From the NCBI GenBank assembly GCA_963921935.1, contig OY998175.1, forward strand, positions 289,114,246 through 289,178,245: a stretch of 64,000 bases of DNA. Reading direction: 5' to 3'. The stretch is from Galeruca laticollis (taxonomy: Eukaryota; Arthropoda; Insecta; Coleoptera; Chrysomelidae). A program made the translations under genes and the position numbers. The notes under the pieces are model-generated. The model saw nothing but the letters and a program-made list of their open reading frames with translations. It was not told the DNA's origin and made no database searches. How positions within the stretch are numbered: the stretch's first letter is position 1; every line of letters begins with the position of its first letter. Shown in pieces: positions 33,950 to 45,099 of this stretch.

Positions 33950-34492
33950 TTGAATATGCGTCAATACTTTGTATTGCCTCCTCAAGCCCTAATCACTGCC
34001 TGGACACGTCAGTTCATACCATCGATAATACGGCGAATGTCGCCTTGCGGAATATTCCTCTATTCTTCTTGAAGTGCCGCACGGACCTTGTTTAATGTCG
34101 TTGGTACCACTACTCGACTTTTAACGCGTCTTCCGAGCATGTCCCACACATGCTCTATAGGGTTTAAATCTGGAGAACAAGCTGGCCAGTTCATTTTCTC
34201 AATCCCAACTTCTACCCTACCACATATTCAGTGACGCATCTAGCGGAATGTGGTCGGGCATCAAAATGAAACCATGGCCCATAAATGGAGCAAAAGGAAC
34301 TACATGATTTTCGATAACCTCCTCAATTTACCTCTGTGCGGTCAGCGATCCTCTATCAATAGATACTAATTCAGTGATAGTCCTGCTCCAACAATCACGG
34401 AACCTCCTAAATAACTAAGCCGGGGGCTGAATCCACATTCAGCAAACCGTTCGTTCGTCTCCACACTCGCTCTCGTCCATCTGGTGAGTGTA
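33950..34492 (-). pseudogene. Tc1-like transposase remnant
   Basis: Scattered minus-strand frames translate to the second half of a Tc1-type DDE transposase: SLTAQR, GHGFILMPDH, then NWPACSPDLNPIEHVWDML with the third catalytic region, then GRRVKSRVVVPTTL. The segment around the second Asp is scrambled, several stops are present, and the N-terminus is cut by the PLE palindrome that begins at 34,493. Tc1/mariner enzymes cut and paste DNA at TA sites. This one is long dead. Confidence 0.75.
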
Positions 34493-35145
34493 GGCAATGA
34501 TATAGAAAACCAGGAAAACTATATAAGCTGATCTTTATAACTATCACTTAAGAAGACAGTCTTATAGTGGAGAACTCCCTATATTTATCTGTACATTGAC
34601 GACTTCATATTGTGGGTTTCTTAAATGTCTTCTAATTCCCAACTATTCAAGGCAATCTTTGAAGAGTTGGAAACTAGAAGACATTTAAGAAACCCACAAT
34701 ATGAAGTCGTCAATGAACAGATAAATCTAGGGAGTTCTCCACTATTAAACTGTCTTCTCAAGTGATAATTGTAAAGATCAGCAGATATAGTTTTCCTGAT
34801 TTTATATATTATTGCACAGTAATACTGATCTTAATCGGAAAAATAATATCCAGGATGTAACCATAGGGCTAATAATATCTAAGCTTCAATATTTGTAATA
34901 TCACATCTTCTTCTTTTTTTATATTAACATATACTAAGTCAATCACAAGGTAGGTCACTTTTTGGTCTAGCCAAAAATAACTATTAAACATCAGGTAGGC
35001 ATCAAATGAAATGTAACCTCTGTCATTCTGTCGATGATATTCAGTTATCGAAACGCTTGTCAATTTTTTAGAATTTTCAACATTTTTCATTATATTGTGG
35101 AATTAGCTAGAAACATTGAGTTTCATTTAAAACACTAATTATTTT
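34493..35145. repeat. PLE terminal repeat with truncated inverted copy
   Basis: The left part (34,493-34,650) is the inverse of 34,660-34,806; the right copy continues to about 35,145. The right copy matches the arms of the PLE at 47.5-49.1 kb ('aatatctaagcttcaatatt', 'atcacatcttcttctttttt'). It contains the last PLE codons only (ETRRHLRNPQYEVVNEQ-like). No RT body remains. Confidence 0.75.
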
Positions 35146-35304
35146 CGTGATAAATTCATCCGCTTTTATTCTAACATTAGATTTCTGAAGTATTTGTGTC
35201 CAATCTCGAACCAAAATATTTAAAATTTATTTTATCTGAATATTGTATTTAGTAAAATAGGTCGTTGTAATATTAATATAAACCTAGTTTATTTGATCTG
35301 AAAC

Positions 35305-35440
35305 AACTTGGAATAATCTCATACATGTACGCTGCCTAGGCCGGCACAAAAGTCAAGAGGTTTCCAAGGCGAATTTGACTTAAGAATATACGAAATAATT
35401 TCATGCATGTACGCTGCTTAGACCGGAACACAAACGAGAG
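35305..35440. repeat. Short duplication (about 80 bp)
   Basis: 'acatgtacgctgcctaggccgg' at about 35,325 recurs, slightly changed, at about 35,408, with similar flanks ('aataatctcat'/'aataatttcat', 'agaggttt'). Confidence 0.5.
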
Positions 35441-36419
35441 GTTTTGGATTCTGTTGTTCAAATCTTATCTAAATATTTAATTTTAGTTCGGTGGAATAAA
35501 CCACCCCAAAAATCTGGCGCCCGAGAAAATCTAGGAAATACTGAAGTCGTGTATGCCATAGTGACGTCCGTAATTCTATTGAAGAAAGAAAGCACGTCAC
35601 AGGCCTTTTATGTGCTGACTAGTACTTTCCAAGATGTTTTCATTGAAATTTAGTACACATTTCTGGATATTATTGGAAATATAGCAGTTATCCATGTATA
35701 TTTCACTCTGATTTGTGAAGGACGCCCAATCTGCAGATTTAATTCTCCATTTAGGCAAGTATTTTGATGAAATTTTACTGGAGAGGTGCGATTCTCGATC
35801 ATGATTGGAAAATGGTCACTTCCGTAGCTGTACGAGAGAAATTGGCAGACAGTACTGGATCATAGAGGCTTAAGTCCATAGCAAATGTTTCTCCAGTGGA
35901 TATGTTGAACCTAGTATGGTTTCCATCATTAAGAAAATTGAATGGGATGTCCGCGATAAGTTTTTCTCGTATATATCCTCTTGGATTTGTCGATTTACTG
36001 CCCCAGATTATATTAATTGCGTTTAACATTCCGTCGGGCTCAGTTGTTCTACCAGATACAACAGTCTTTATTTTGCATCGTGTGTGGCAACTTTTAGTGC
36101 TATACCCACCACCGCATCAGTAGCCTCCTATTTTTGGATCACCTCTCGATACGTCTGCAGCAGTTTGTGTTCAGTCATTTCATAGGTACGTGGCAGATAA
36201 TTTGATCCCTTGGATACACTACGCCCTATTACGTTAAAATTAACTAATTTTAAATATCGTATTTTTTTTGAGTTGTAAGTATTTTATTTATTCTTATGTA
36301 TATTTACAAAACAATATGTTTAGATATATTGACTTTCGCATATTTGGCAATATTTCAACCGTTAATCTATTGGATATACTGCGCCCGAACAATGTCTTTT
36401 TTGATTTTCAGGCGATACC

Positions 36420-36626
36420 ATGGCTAGCAACAGACAATTCTATAACTTGGAGAATCAAAAAGATATAGACGACCTACTCCAATTTATAGACGATGAAGAC
36501 TCCGATGTTGAAGAAAATTTGGACGAGGAAAGTGGCAGTGATGAAGAAGATCACGTAGGAATTCAGGAGGAAGATTCTGAAACTGAACAAGAGAGCAAGA
36601 GGATAAATCAGATCAAGAGGAAATAG
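36420..36626 (+). pseudogene. piggyBac transposase, acidic N-terminus
   Basis: MASNRQFYNLENQKDIDDLL followed by a long Asp/Glu-rich stretch, the usual acidic start of piggyBac transposases. The frame stops at 36,626. The next recognisable piece (NYFLGKDKIEKWY) is in another frame just before the mariner at 36,681. The rest of the protein resumes at about 39,060. Confidence 0.75.
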
Positions 36627-37199
36627 AGCCAATGAAAACAATTATTTTCTTGGAAAAGATAAAATTGAAAAATGGTATATACAGGGTGTCCCGGGACTAA
36701 TGGGAAAAAAGTCAGGAGAGTATATTATGAGCCAAAATAATGTTAGTACTTCATATAAACTTTTACTATGCAGGCCCTCGTTTTCGAGTTATAGGCCTCC
36801 AAAGTTTTAATTTTGAATTTGGTTTATATTTTTATTTTTTGTACTAGTTATTTGATCTTTATAAAATTTACGGCAAAGCTATAATGTAAGTGTATGTTTA
36901 TTTTGGTAAGGTAAACAGATTTACAGTAGTGCATTGAAGCCAGGGACGGACTACTCGCAATGGTTAGTGATGCAAAAATTTTGCAGGTATGGCACACCCT
37001 GTATGAAATTATCGAAATTCACTTCCCCACACATTAAGCTAACGAAAAGGTACTCTTGTTGGAATTCGATAAAATAAGCCGTTTGGCTAATATTTACAGT
37101 TTTATTAATGCACTACGTACCAGTTATTAAACCAATAAGAAAACCTCAAAAAACACAAGTTATAGAACATTAGACTAAAACTAATTCCTAAACAACAAC

Positions 37200-38340
37200 A
37201 AAAACTAACGTTATTCTAATAAATGTTCAATATGAGCTCCTCTCACTTCCACGCACATTCTAAGTCTACGACGGTTGTTTCTTTGCACTTGAAAGAGCAA
37301 TCCCACACTATTTCTAATAACATTGCAGTGTAACACAATTCTGTCTATTAAATCTTGCCTTGTTTGCACAGGTGTTGCGTATACCTTACTTTTGAGATAA
37401 CCCTAGAGAAAGAAATCCATAGGATTAACGTCTCCTGATCGCGGTGGCCATTGAAAAGGGCCTCCACGACCAATCCATCTATTAGGAAGCCTTGTGTGTA
37501 AATGCTTTCGTACATCTAAACTGAAATGAGGAGGGGCCCCATCATGCATGAACCATAAATTCCTACGAGTTTGTAGTAGCACATCATCAAACAGGTTCCA
37601 TAACTCATTTTGCAAAAACTCCAAATATCTCTGACCGGTCAAAGTACCGTCAATAAAGTATGGCTGTATCAAATGATTGCCAACTATTCCTGCCAAACAT
37701 TAACCATGAATCTATGCTGGATCCTAGTTTGGATAATGCCATGTGGATTCACATCATCCCATAAATGCATATTATGAGAATTTATTATTCCATCTCTGGT
37801 GAAACCGGATTCGTTCGTAAAGAGAACGTTACTAATAAATGTGTTGTCTGCTTGTTGTTGTCGCAGAAACCACTGGCTATACTCAAGTCGTGCAGGATAA
37901 TCAGCCACTGTCATACGGTGTACTTTTTTCATGTGAAAAGGATATAACAGTTGTTCTTTTAGGACGCGATGAACAACTGATTTCGAGACGTTATGTTCTC
38001 TTGATAATTTTCTCGATGGTTCATTATCAACTGCATTTAACAAGTCTTGTTCAACTGCCACAGTACGTATGCTTCGTACTGGACCTTTTCAGCTTTTTCT
38101 GGCGAAAATCTTCCTAAAATTTAAAATTTTGTTTTGTATACATGGAAAATTACATTTACTTATTCATACCTGTTTCTCGTAACCTGAGATCAATACGCCC
38201 AAACATTCGTCTGTCTGGCAATGCTCTGTTTGCAAAATGTTCTTCATAAAGCCTTTTGGCCTCTAAACAGTTTCGAGAAGCCAGTCCATGCATTAGATGT
38301 TTATCTGCGTACTCAATAAAAGCGAATTCTGCTATTGTAA
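37200..38340 (-). pseudogene. mariner-like transposase with N-terminal DUF4817-type domain
   Basis: The N-terminal helix-turn-helix exon (about 38,340-38,170) reads FIEYADKHLMHGLASRNCLE and ends RLRETG. After a small intron come a linker and a second HTH (SRKLSREHNVSKSVVHRVLK). The catalytic core follows: VLFTNESGF, where relatives have Asp instead of Asn; WFMHDGAPPHF with the second Asp; then RSGDVNPMDFFL. TAG at 37,403-37,405 truncates it right there, in place of an expected Trp, with a further recognisable tail to about 37,210. Frameshifts lie near 38,080 and 37,690. Loss of the first catalytic Asp plus the breaks means no activity. Confidence 0.85.
38114..38169 (-). other. 56-bp GT-AG intron in mariner-like transposase
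   Basis: On the minus strand GTATGAATAAG... at the donor and ...AAATTTTAG at the acceptor separate the N-terminal DUF4817-type exon (ending ACAG) from the next exon (starting GAAGATTTTCGCC). The segment is AT-rich and non-coding. Confidence 0.6.
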
Positions 38341-39059
38341 CTGTTAAATTGAGGACTTATGAATTATTGACAAGTACTGACTACGAACTATTCTACACAA
38401 CGTTTGACAACTAATCCTATGGTAACTTGATAAACGGTAAAAACACTTATAAAAAGTTTTTACCAACTTTCCAATTAATAAGTCGCTATGTTTCCCATCT
38501 TCTGCTATCGTTAAATTATTTTTTTGTAGTACTCTAGCTAAATATTGGACATCTATTAAAAGTTAGTTTTACCTCGTTGTGTACTTATAAAAATGGTGAA
38601 TGCGTAAACTGGTACGTAGTGCATTAATAAAACTGTAAATATTAGCCAAACGGCTTATTTTATCGAATTCCAACAAGAGTACCTTTTCGTTAGCTTGATG
38701 TGTGGGGAAGTGAATTTCGATAATTTTATACAGGGTGTGCCGTACCTGCAAAATTTTTGGATCACTAACCATAGCGAGTAGTCCGTCCCTGGCTTCAATG
38801 CACTACTGTAAATATGTTTACCTTACCAAAATAAACATACACATACATTATAGCTTTGCCGTAAATTTTATAAAGATCAAATAACTAGTACAAAAAATAC
38901 AAATAAAAACCAAATTCAAAATTAAAACTTTGGAGGCCTATAACTCGAAAACGAGGGCCTGCATAGTAAAAGTTTATATGAAGTACTAACATTATTTCAG
39001 CTCAGATTATACGCTCCTGACTTTTTCCCATTAGTCCCGGGACTCCCTGTATATTAACC

Positions 39060-40526
39060 CTAAATCAAATTGAGTTCGCGCTAGAGCTCAGAATCTGATA
39101 AGGCAACTACCAGACGTCATAAGGAATGCAAAAAAAGCGATAGCGCCTCTTGAATGTTGGATTTGTTATTTTACAAATGATATTTTGGAAACCATAGTAA
39201 CATATACAAACCAGTACATAGAATCTGTAGAAGATAATTATGAACGAGAAAGCGACGCACTACTCACAGATTTGATTGAACTGAAAGCATTTATAGGGCT
39301 GTTATTTCTAGCAGGAGTGTATAAAAGCAATAGACTAAGTCTGGAAGAACTTTCGGAAACCAATGGAGATGGTGTCGAGAAATTTGGACTGGTCATGAGC
39401 ATTAAAAGGTTGAAATCTATAATTTCGTGCCTAAGATTTGACGACTTCCTGACAAGGGAGGAAATGAGAAAAACTGACCGGCTGGCAGCAGTGAGGAACA
39501 TTCTTAACAAATCTGTTCAAAACTGCCAAGAAAATTATTCTTTGGGAGAAAATGTAACCTTGGATGAGAAATTAGAGGCGTTTCGTGACCGATGTTGTTT
39601 TCGCCAATATATACCCTCAAAACCCGCAAAGTATGGTTTGAAGATTTTTGCACTAGTAGATGCCAAGGTATGCTATTCATAAAATTTGGAAACCTTTGCT
39701 GGAAAGCAGCCTTAAGGCCCATATAATGTCAGTAATAAGACATCAGGTGTTGTCAAACGGATGATAGATCCCATAATAGGCACAGGCCGGAATCTGCTGA
39801 CAACTGGTTTACTTATTTTGACTTGGTGGAATACTTACGAAAAAAACAAATTTCATTTGTTGGTACTGTGAAGAAAAACAAGAGAGCGTTACCACTCGAT
39901 TTTGTTTCAACAGCTGGTAGACAATATTCGAGTAAATTTGGATTCTATGATTCCACAACTTTGGTCTCATATATTCCAAAAAAAGGAAAAACCGTTATTC
40001 TTGTTTCTACTTCACTTAATGACAAATCAATAGATCCTTACACCGTTATACAAATGAAGCCATCCATAATAACATTCTATAATGGGACAAAAGGTGGAGT
40101 TGACACCGCTGATAAAATACGCGCATCTTATAATGTATCTAGAAATGTGAAACGCTGGCCAATGGTGGTGCTTTTTCCATGCTAAATATAAATGGAATCA
40201 ACTCACAAATAGTTTAATTTGGGAACGGTTTGACAGGGATAAGAACGCGACTTTTTCTAAAAAAGCTATCCTATGAGCTTGTGTTAGAACATTTGACTAG
40301 AAGAAGTCAAAGAAACAGCGGAATTCCGTTTGCACTACAGGAAAAACTGAAGAGATTCAGGCCCAACGTGTCAGCAGAATTCCACCTTCCAGCCTTTCAC
40401 CTCAGAAAGTGGTCTCAGACGATTATCCAGTGCAAAAACTGTAAAACATCACTTTGCCTACAACACGCAAATTTCATATGTGCATCTTGTTTAATTAGTG
40501 ATCTAGATAACAAACAACTTGAATAA
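39060..40526 (+). pseudogene. piggyBac transposase, catalytic part and zinc finger
   Basis: A 165-residue frame (39,185-39,682) contains ELKAFIGLLFLAGVYKS and the first catalytic Asp in VTLDEKLEAFRDRC. Frame jumps then follow. The segment near 39,790-40,185 has the second Asp (TTDNWFTYFDLVEYL) and the third (GTKGGVDTADKI). After another shift near 40,185, 40,230-40,526 holds the C-terminal cysteine finger (CKNCKTSLCLQHANFICASC). All three Asp residues of this cut-and-paste family survive, but the frameshifts, the mariner insertion and stops near 39,110 inactivate it. Confidence 0.9.
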
Positions 40527-41219
40527 CTTCAATTTTTTAACATGTTTCAAATGACTTGTATTTAATAGTTTTGGTTTTGTGCTATAAAATACAATAATTT
40601 TTAATATCTATTCCTATAATTTATTATCATTATTAGCTGTTTTTTAATTAGTAGAATTAGATTCTCTGAATAATGAACTGGTTCTGTCAGATACACTGCG
40701 CCCGAACAGGTGTAAAAAGAACTGCGCCCGACGGAAGGTCAAATTCCCAGTGATAATTTTTGGACTTGGTATCTGATTTTGTAACTTTTCTAAGTCTTTT
40801 GTATTCTATTGTGGAATCGGAAGCAATATATATTACACATGTAACATGTTTCATGGCTAGTGAGTTTTACAACAAGAGAATCAATGTCTGCGTTCACGTG
40901 GAAGTAGTCTGCTTGAAAAGATTTGCTTATTAATGTTACCACTCCACCACTGGCACGTCTGGTGTTGTTACGAGTCTGGGAGAAAAACTGGATTTACCTG
41001 TTTAAATAGCTGCTATTTGGTTTGAGATCGGATTCTTGAAGACATATGGTGTCTGGAGAGTATTCTTGAATAATAATTTGTAACAAACGTAGTCGATGGG
41101 AGAAACCATATATGTTCCATTGAAGTATAGTATTGAATTTTGGAGTAAGTTAAGAAGGGTATGATTTGACGAATTCATTATTAGTTGATAAATACGATTC
41201 TTAATCAATTATATCTTGG

Positions 41220-41848
41220 TCTAGGTGAGCGAATATCTGTTTTTTAGTTTGGTGATTCTCGTTTATGATGACTTATCATATGTGATATCTAGAGCGATAT
41301 TTACAGATTTGGGTGAGCTGGTTACATTATCTAGTAAGACAAATAATTGATCATAGTCCAAAACAAAAGGTGGTGAATAATTTTCGATGAACATTTTGCA
41401 GGATGTGGTTGACTGTTCTGTGCTTATTATGTTCTTTCTTAGAGTTGGCGGTTTTGGTTTTGGAAATAATTTTTCCGGCGTTATGGTCCATAGGTCTCTT
41501 GTTTATGGCTTTAAGCATTTGGGAGATATTTGTTGTTTCTATTTCTGCTTCAATATTTATTGATTTTGTGGGCGTCTCTTAAACAAGTGAAGATTCTTCT
41601 ACTGTGGGGTTGAATATCAAAATTTTTTATTTGGTTTCGGTATGATCATGTTGGTTTTGGAGATTGTCCTCAACCTCCGACATTACTATCGAATCATCAG
41701 CGTAGCAGATTATCTTAAATTTTTCTTTTACCATTACGTAACCTCTTTCTTCTGTTTTCTTTTCTTTTATGACTGTGTCCAAGATTACGCTCAAAAATAT
41801 TGAATTGAAGCTATCAGTTAATCTAAGTAGTGAAGTTGATGCATTCAA
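41220..41848 (-). pseudogene. LINE fragments: ORF1-like tail and an RT piece
   Basis: From 41,848 to 41,627 there is a 73-residue RT fragment with the active-site ICYADDSIVMSE and EDNLQNQ, similar to non-LTR RT. Immediately after, broken frames down to 41,220 (ISQMLKAINKRPMDH, YSPPFVLDYDQLFVLLDN) look like the end of an ORF1/Gag preceding the endonuclease listed at 35,430-41,130. The RT piece is upstream of ORF1, so it must come from a different insertion or a rearrangement. Confidence 0.5.
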
Positions 41849-42234
41849 AAATGTTTTGGAGAATGAATGAGGATTTTAGAGATCAAATAATCTAATTCCC
41901 CTTGTTTTAATTGTTACCTGTTAGCATTTTAGGCGATAATAATCTGCAATGAATGTAATTATTATTGTAGACGAATTACATTTTAATATAAAATATTTTC
42001 AGTAGACATAAATAAAAGAAAAACAGATCATAATTAACGCCTGCCATTTTGTTCTGCTTTTAATAAAACATGCATTTTCGATTATATTTCCTATTTTGCA
42101 TTCAAATATTAATAGTATGAACTGGCGGTTTGAATGCATTATAAATATTTATTATTTACTTGTAATTTGATATCCACATATACACCACAAATAATGAATA
42201 CGTAATGCATTGAAAGATGACATTGTTATGCTGC
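41849..42234. other. No gene recognised
   Basis: AT-rich spacer between LINE remnants and the errantivirus LTR. Confidence 0.4.
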
Positions 42235-42863
42235 AGTGACCAAGTGGAAAATTCCAAAGGAATTTCCAGCTAATATAATCAGCTGGGTGAAAATGTTTTG
42301 TATTCCATTCTGGCACTGTTGATACAGTATAACTTATTTTAGCTGCTTACCGTTACGTAGAACTCAAAAAAAAACGAAAACAAACTATAACATTTTTTAT
42401 TTCCATTTCTCCGATTACGGATGAAAAGTTGTTTTTTTATTACATTATTTTATTTTTGTATGTCATATTTTGAGCACTCTACCAGTGAATATTGAATAAT
42501 TTTCTGACAAATATCACAGTTTGATACATTTGTTTCTGATTAAATATGAATATGTCAGAGACTTGTGAAATCTCGTCGTAGGCGTTCATTTTTCACTTGT
42601 TGGGATGGATTTTATTAGTTTTTCCATTATTTCAATGATTTTTGTTGGTTTCTCGACTGCTTCATGTATAACAATAGCAAAATTTGACCAGAGATAAAAG
42701 CATCGGAAATATAATATTATTACAGACTTTTTATTAAAAAATTGAAACTGGATATAGCAGGAGGAAATTAAAAGTCAGTCGGTTACTAGATTTCACATTG
42801 CTATTATCATATTTGTAGAATTATCATTTTTTATAAAATGAACGTTGTTAAAAGTTAATAATT
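42235..42863 (+). mobile_element. Errantivirus-type 5' LTR (limits approximate)
   Basis: The right limit is set by the primer site at 42,870. An end near '...gttaataatt' would fit the AATT ends of this group. The left limit (AGTGACC at about 42,235) is a guess from typical errantivirus LTR starts. No second LTR is in the window to confirm it, because the SAP-gypsy interrupts the far end of the provirus. Confidence 0.35.
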
Positions 42864-42869
42864 TGAAAG

Positions 42870-42887
42870 TGGCGCAGTCAGTAGGAT
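42870..42887 (+). promoter_or_regulatory. Primer-binding site, tRNA-Ser type
   Basis: TGGCGCAGTCAGTAGGAT. From memory of insect tRNA-Ser 3' ends it pairs with one mismatch (A for G at position 11). tRNA-Ser priming is known in several insect errantiviruses, which agrees with the env gene downstream. Confidence 0.65.
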
Positions 42888-44049
42888 ATTCAGAGTTGAT
42901 ACGTATCGAACACGTCGATTTTCGTTTTAACGATTGAATGGATGCCGGAATCTACGGACTTAGTTATTTTTTGCAAGTAAAAGTTTCGAGTGGCTCCTAG
43001 AACATCAGGAAACCCAGTGTATCGCAAACCGAAGCGACCCCAAATACGAAGAAGTCCATCCAAGGGAATTGGAACTATAATAGAACTGTCTGTGGATATG
43101 GTGTACACACTAGATGTAAATTGAGTGAATGAAAACGACGAATACTCAGTGTGTACTTGTTTATTAATTTCCAGCTATTAAGCCATTATCAAAGCTGTCC
43201 TATGAAAAATTACAAAGTTTGTAAAATTTTGAAAAAACAATTTAAAAAAGGTTGAACTTACGTCATTTAAAAAGTAGGTGTCAAAACCATCAAGTTGATT
43301 AAGAACAATGTTCAAAGTTGAATCATTGTTATGATTAAGTCATTGGAATAAAAACATTAAAATAACCCTATTGGAAGGGTGTAAAATTATAATTTACATG
43401 ATGTAAATTAATTCAAAATTAAAAAACTGAATGAAAACAAATGACAAGTTTGACGTTAAAATTACGGTGGCTAATAAGCCAGCGTGCCGTAAAAACAAGT
43501 GTACGACAATACAACATATTTACACGACGAACATTGAATCAAAAGCATTATTGAAAAGATGAAAAAATTCATATAGTGAACTGAAAATTGTAGGGAACCC
43601 TGAATATTACATTTATTTTTAAAATTTGAAAATGAAGTTGAAGATGTGAAAAAAGCAAAAAATTGAAAAACTCTATTCAAATTCAATCCCCAACATTCAT
43701 CCAATTTAGATGAATAGCAAAATCCCCCTCATCCCTCAGTTGCATACTGAAACTGAATTAAGAGGTTGGATCCATTCCTATAATAATATACTATAATAGC
43801 CCAATTTTGCCGAGATATTCTTTTCAGGAAGACAAACATTGCCGAAACAGAGTATATCTCTATAGGAATGCATGAAATATTCCTTCTGTTACTACTGTGA
43901 GTACAATATGTTTTATGTCTGAAGTTGACCAATTATCAAACAATTTTTAATAATTAAAATTAGAACCTTCAACTGACTCACAAATTTCAAACCAAAGTTC
44001 AATAAGTCAAACAATTAATAATAATTCAATCATGATCAATTTAAGAACA
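42888..44049 (+). other. Errantivirus leader, no clear gene
   Basis: About 1.16 kb between primer site and recognisable gag, with only short frames in both directions. It is long for a leader, so an unrecognised small insertion may be inside it. Confidence 0.4.
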
Positions 44050-45000
44050 TAATATCTAGAATGTGTGCCAGATTTCGATGGAATCCAAATGATTTGGACA
44101 AGTATCTAAGTGTCTGTAATGCATTAATTGATTCATTTCACAGGCTAGACATACCAAATTGTTTCCACAATGTATATTTATTGAATTTTCTAATATATAA
44201 ATTAACTGAATACAAAATTAGTAGTATATATACAAAATATATCTACTTGGAACGGATTGAAAGATGTTCTAACGAGAAATTTTGCAGATCACAAAAACAT
44301 AACTTGTCTATATAGGGATTTAGTAATGCTGAGACAACAACCAAATTAAAAACCACAAAAATTCTATGATAGAGTTTTAAACATTCTCAATCTATTGTGT
44401 AGTTATGTAGACGTTCATAAAATCGAAAAGGACTAAAAAATCTTGAAAATAAATTTACATAGCAACGGTGCTTTAACGACATTTTTATCAAGACTTGAAG
44501 AACCGTTAGGTACAACTATTAGATGCATGAAACCACATAATTTGGCCAAAGCCTCACAACGTGTTTTAAAAGAAGACAATTTACACTGTTTCCAAAATTT
44601 CACCGCAGTACTCTGGTAAATCTTTTATTCAACGACAAAATTTTAACAGTAATCTAGTTCAATTTAATACATCTACACGTAATAATTTCTTTATAGTACA
44701 GAGACCATTTCTATCTAAACCTGTACCGGTTCACCCTATAATTACAAGATAACCACAATGATTTCCTACAAATTTTCAAGTCTTTAAACCTCAACAGAAC
44801 CATAATGCATTCAAAGCAAATCAAAATTCAAATTTACTAAAACCCACACCCATGAGTATTTCCACAATAAATACAGTAAACAATCACCCAATGAATTCAT
44901 ATATTAGAAACTCGTATCCAGCATCTTCAAATTAGAATTATCTCCGAAATTCTAGACCATAAAACAATTTTATAGCTGAGGAATTATTTAATGCTGACAT
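44050..45000 (+). pseudogene. Errantivirus-type gag, degraded
   Basis: Broken plus-strand frames: NPNDLDKYLSVCNALIDSFH and NCFHNVYLLNFL in the first frame (44,061-44,315). Next come DLVMLRQQPN, KFYDRVLNILNLLCSYVDVH, EEPLGTTIRCMKPHNLAK and an Asn/Gln-rich C-terminal part (about 44,600-45,000). This is the capsid-like Gag of env-bearing gypsy elements, which forms the particle around the element's RNA. Many stops are present. Confidence 0.75.
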
Positions 45001-45099
45001 TCAGAATGAGGAAACTGAACAATATTGATATCCTGGTACCTCATATTCCGCAAACGAGTAACATCAATTTGGAGAACAAAACAATGATGGAATAATGAT

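Larger units (their letters stand above)
36681..39051 (-). mobile_element. mariner-like (DUF4817-type) element with about 450-bp inverted repeats
   Basis: The ends read TACAGGGTGTCCCGGGACTA on the left and the inverse (with CTCCCTGTA) on the right. They are flanked by TA on both sides (36,679-36,680 and 39,052-39,053), the Tc1/mariner target. Long inverted arms continue inward for about 450 bp (36,681-37,130 and 38,600-39,051). It sits inside the piggyBac element and holds a minus-strand transposase gene. Confidence 0.9.
36027..40738 (+). mobile_element. piggyBac element with TTAA target site, carrying a mariner insertion
   Basis: The left end CATTCCGTCGGGCTCAGTT (36,027) and the right end, read inverted, CCTTCCGTCGGGCGCAGTT (to 40,738) are terminal inverted repeats. 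The flanks are TTAA (36,023-36,026) and TTGA read inward on the minus strand (plus TCAA, 40,739-40,742), the expected piggyBac target with one change. Without the 2.37 kb mariner it is about 2.34 kb. A direct subterminal motif, 'gata(c/t)actgcgcccgaaca', lies at about 36,373 and 40,690. Confidence 0.9.
35430..41130 (-). pseudogene. LINE endonuclease, split by piggyBac insertion
   Basis: The minus-strand N-terminal half (41,130 down to 40,743) reads LQWNIYGFSHRLRLL, then YSPDTICLQESDL and the ASGGVVTLISKS segment of an EEP-type endonuclease. The second half resumes at 36,026: NAINIIWGSKSTNPRG, DIPFNFLNDGNHTRFN and DLSLYDP. Diverged linker sequence (KSADWASFTNQSEIY-like) runs to about 35,640, with a trace of a Trp-Trp-Asn-type motif near 35,500. 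The two halves join in the same frame once the 4.7 kb piggyBac and one copy of TTAA are ignored. The type is Jockey/I-like. Stops and the missing RT make it inactive. Confidence 0.85.

Noticed and set aside
35799..36029. Small host gene on the minus strand
   Set aside because: It is the second half of a LINE endonuclease continuing the frame found beyond the piggyBac.
42890..43108. 72-codon minus-strand open frame next to the primer site
   Set aside because: No domain recognised and it lies antisense in the errantivirus leader.
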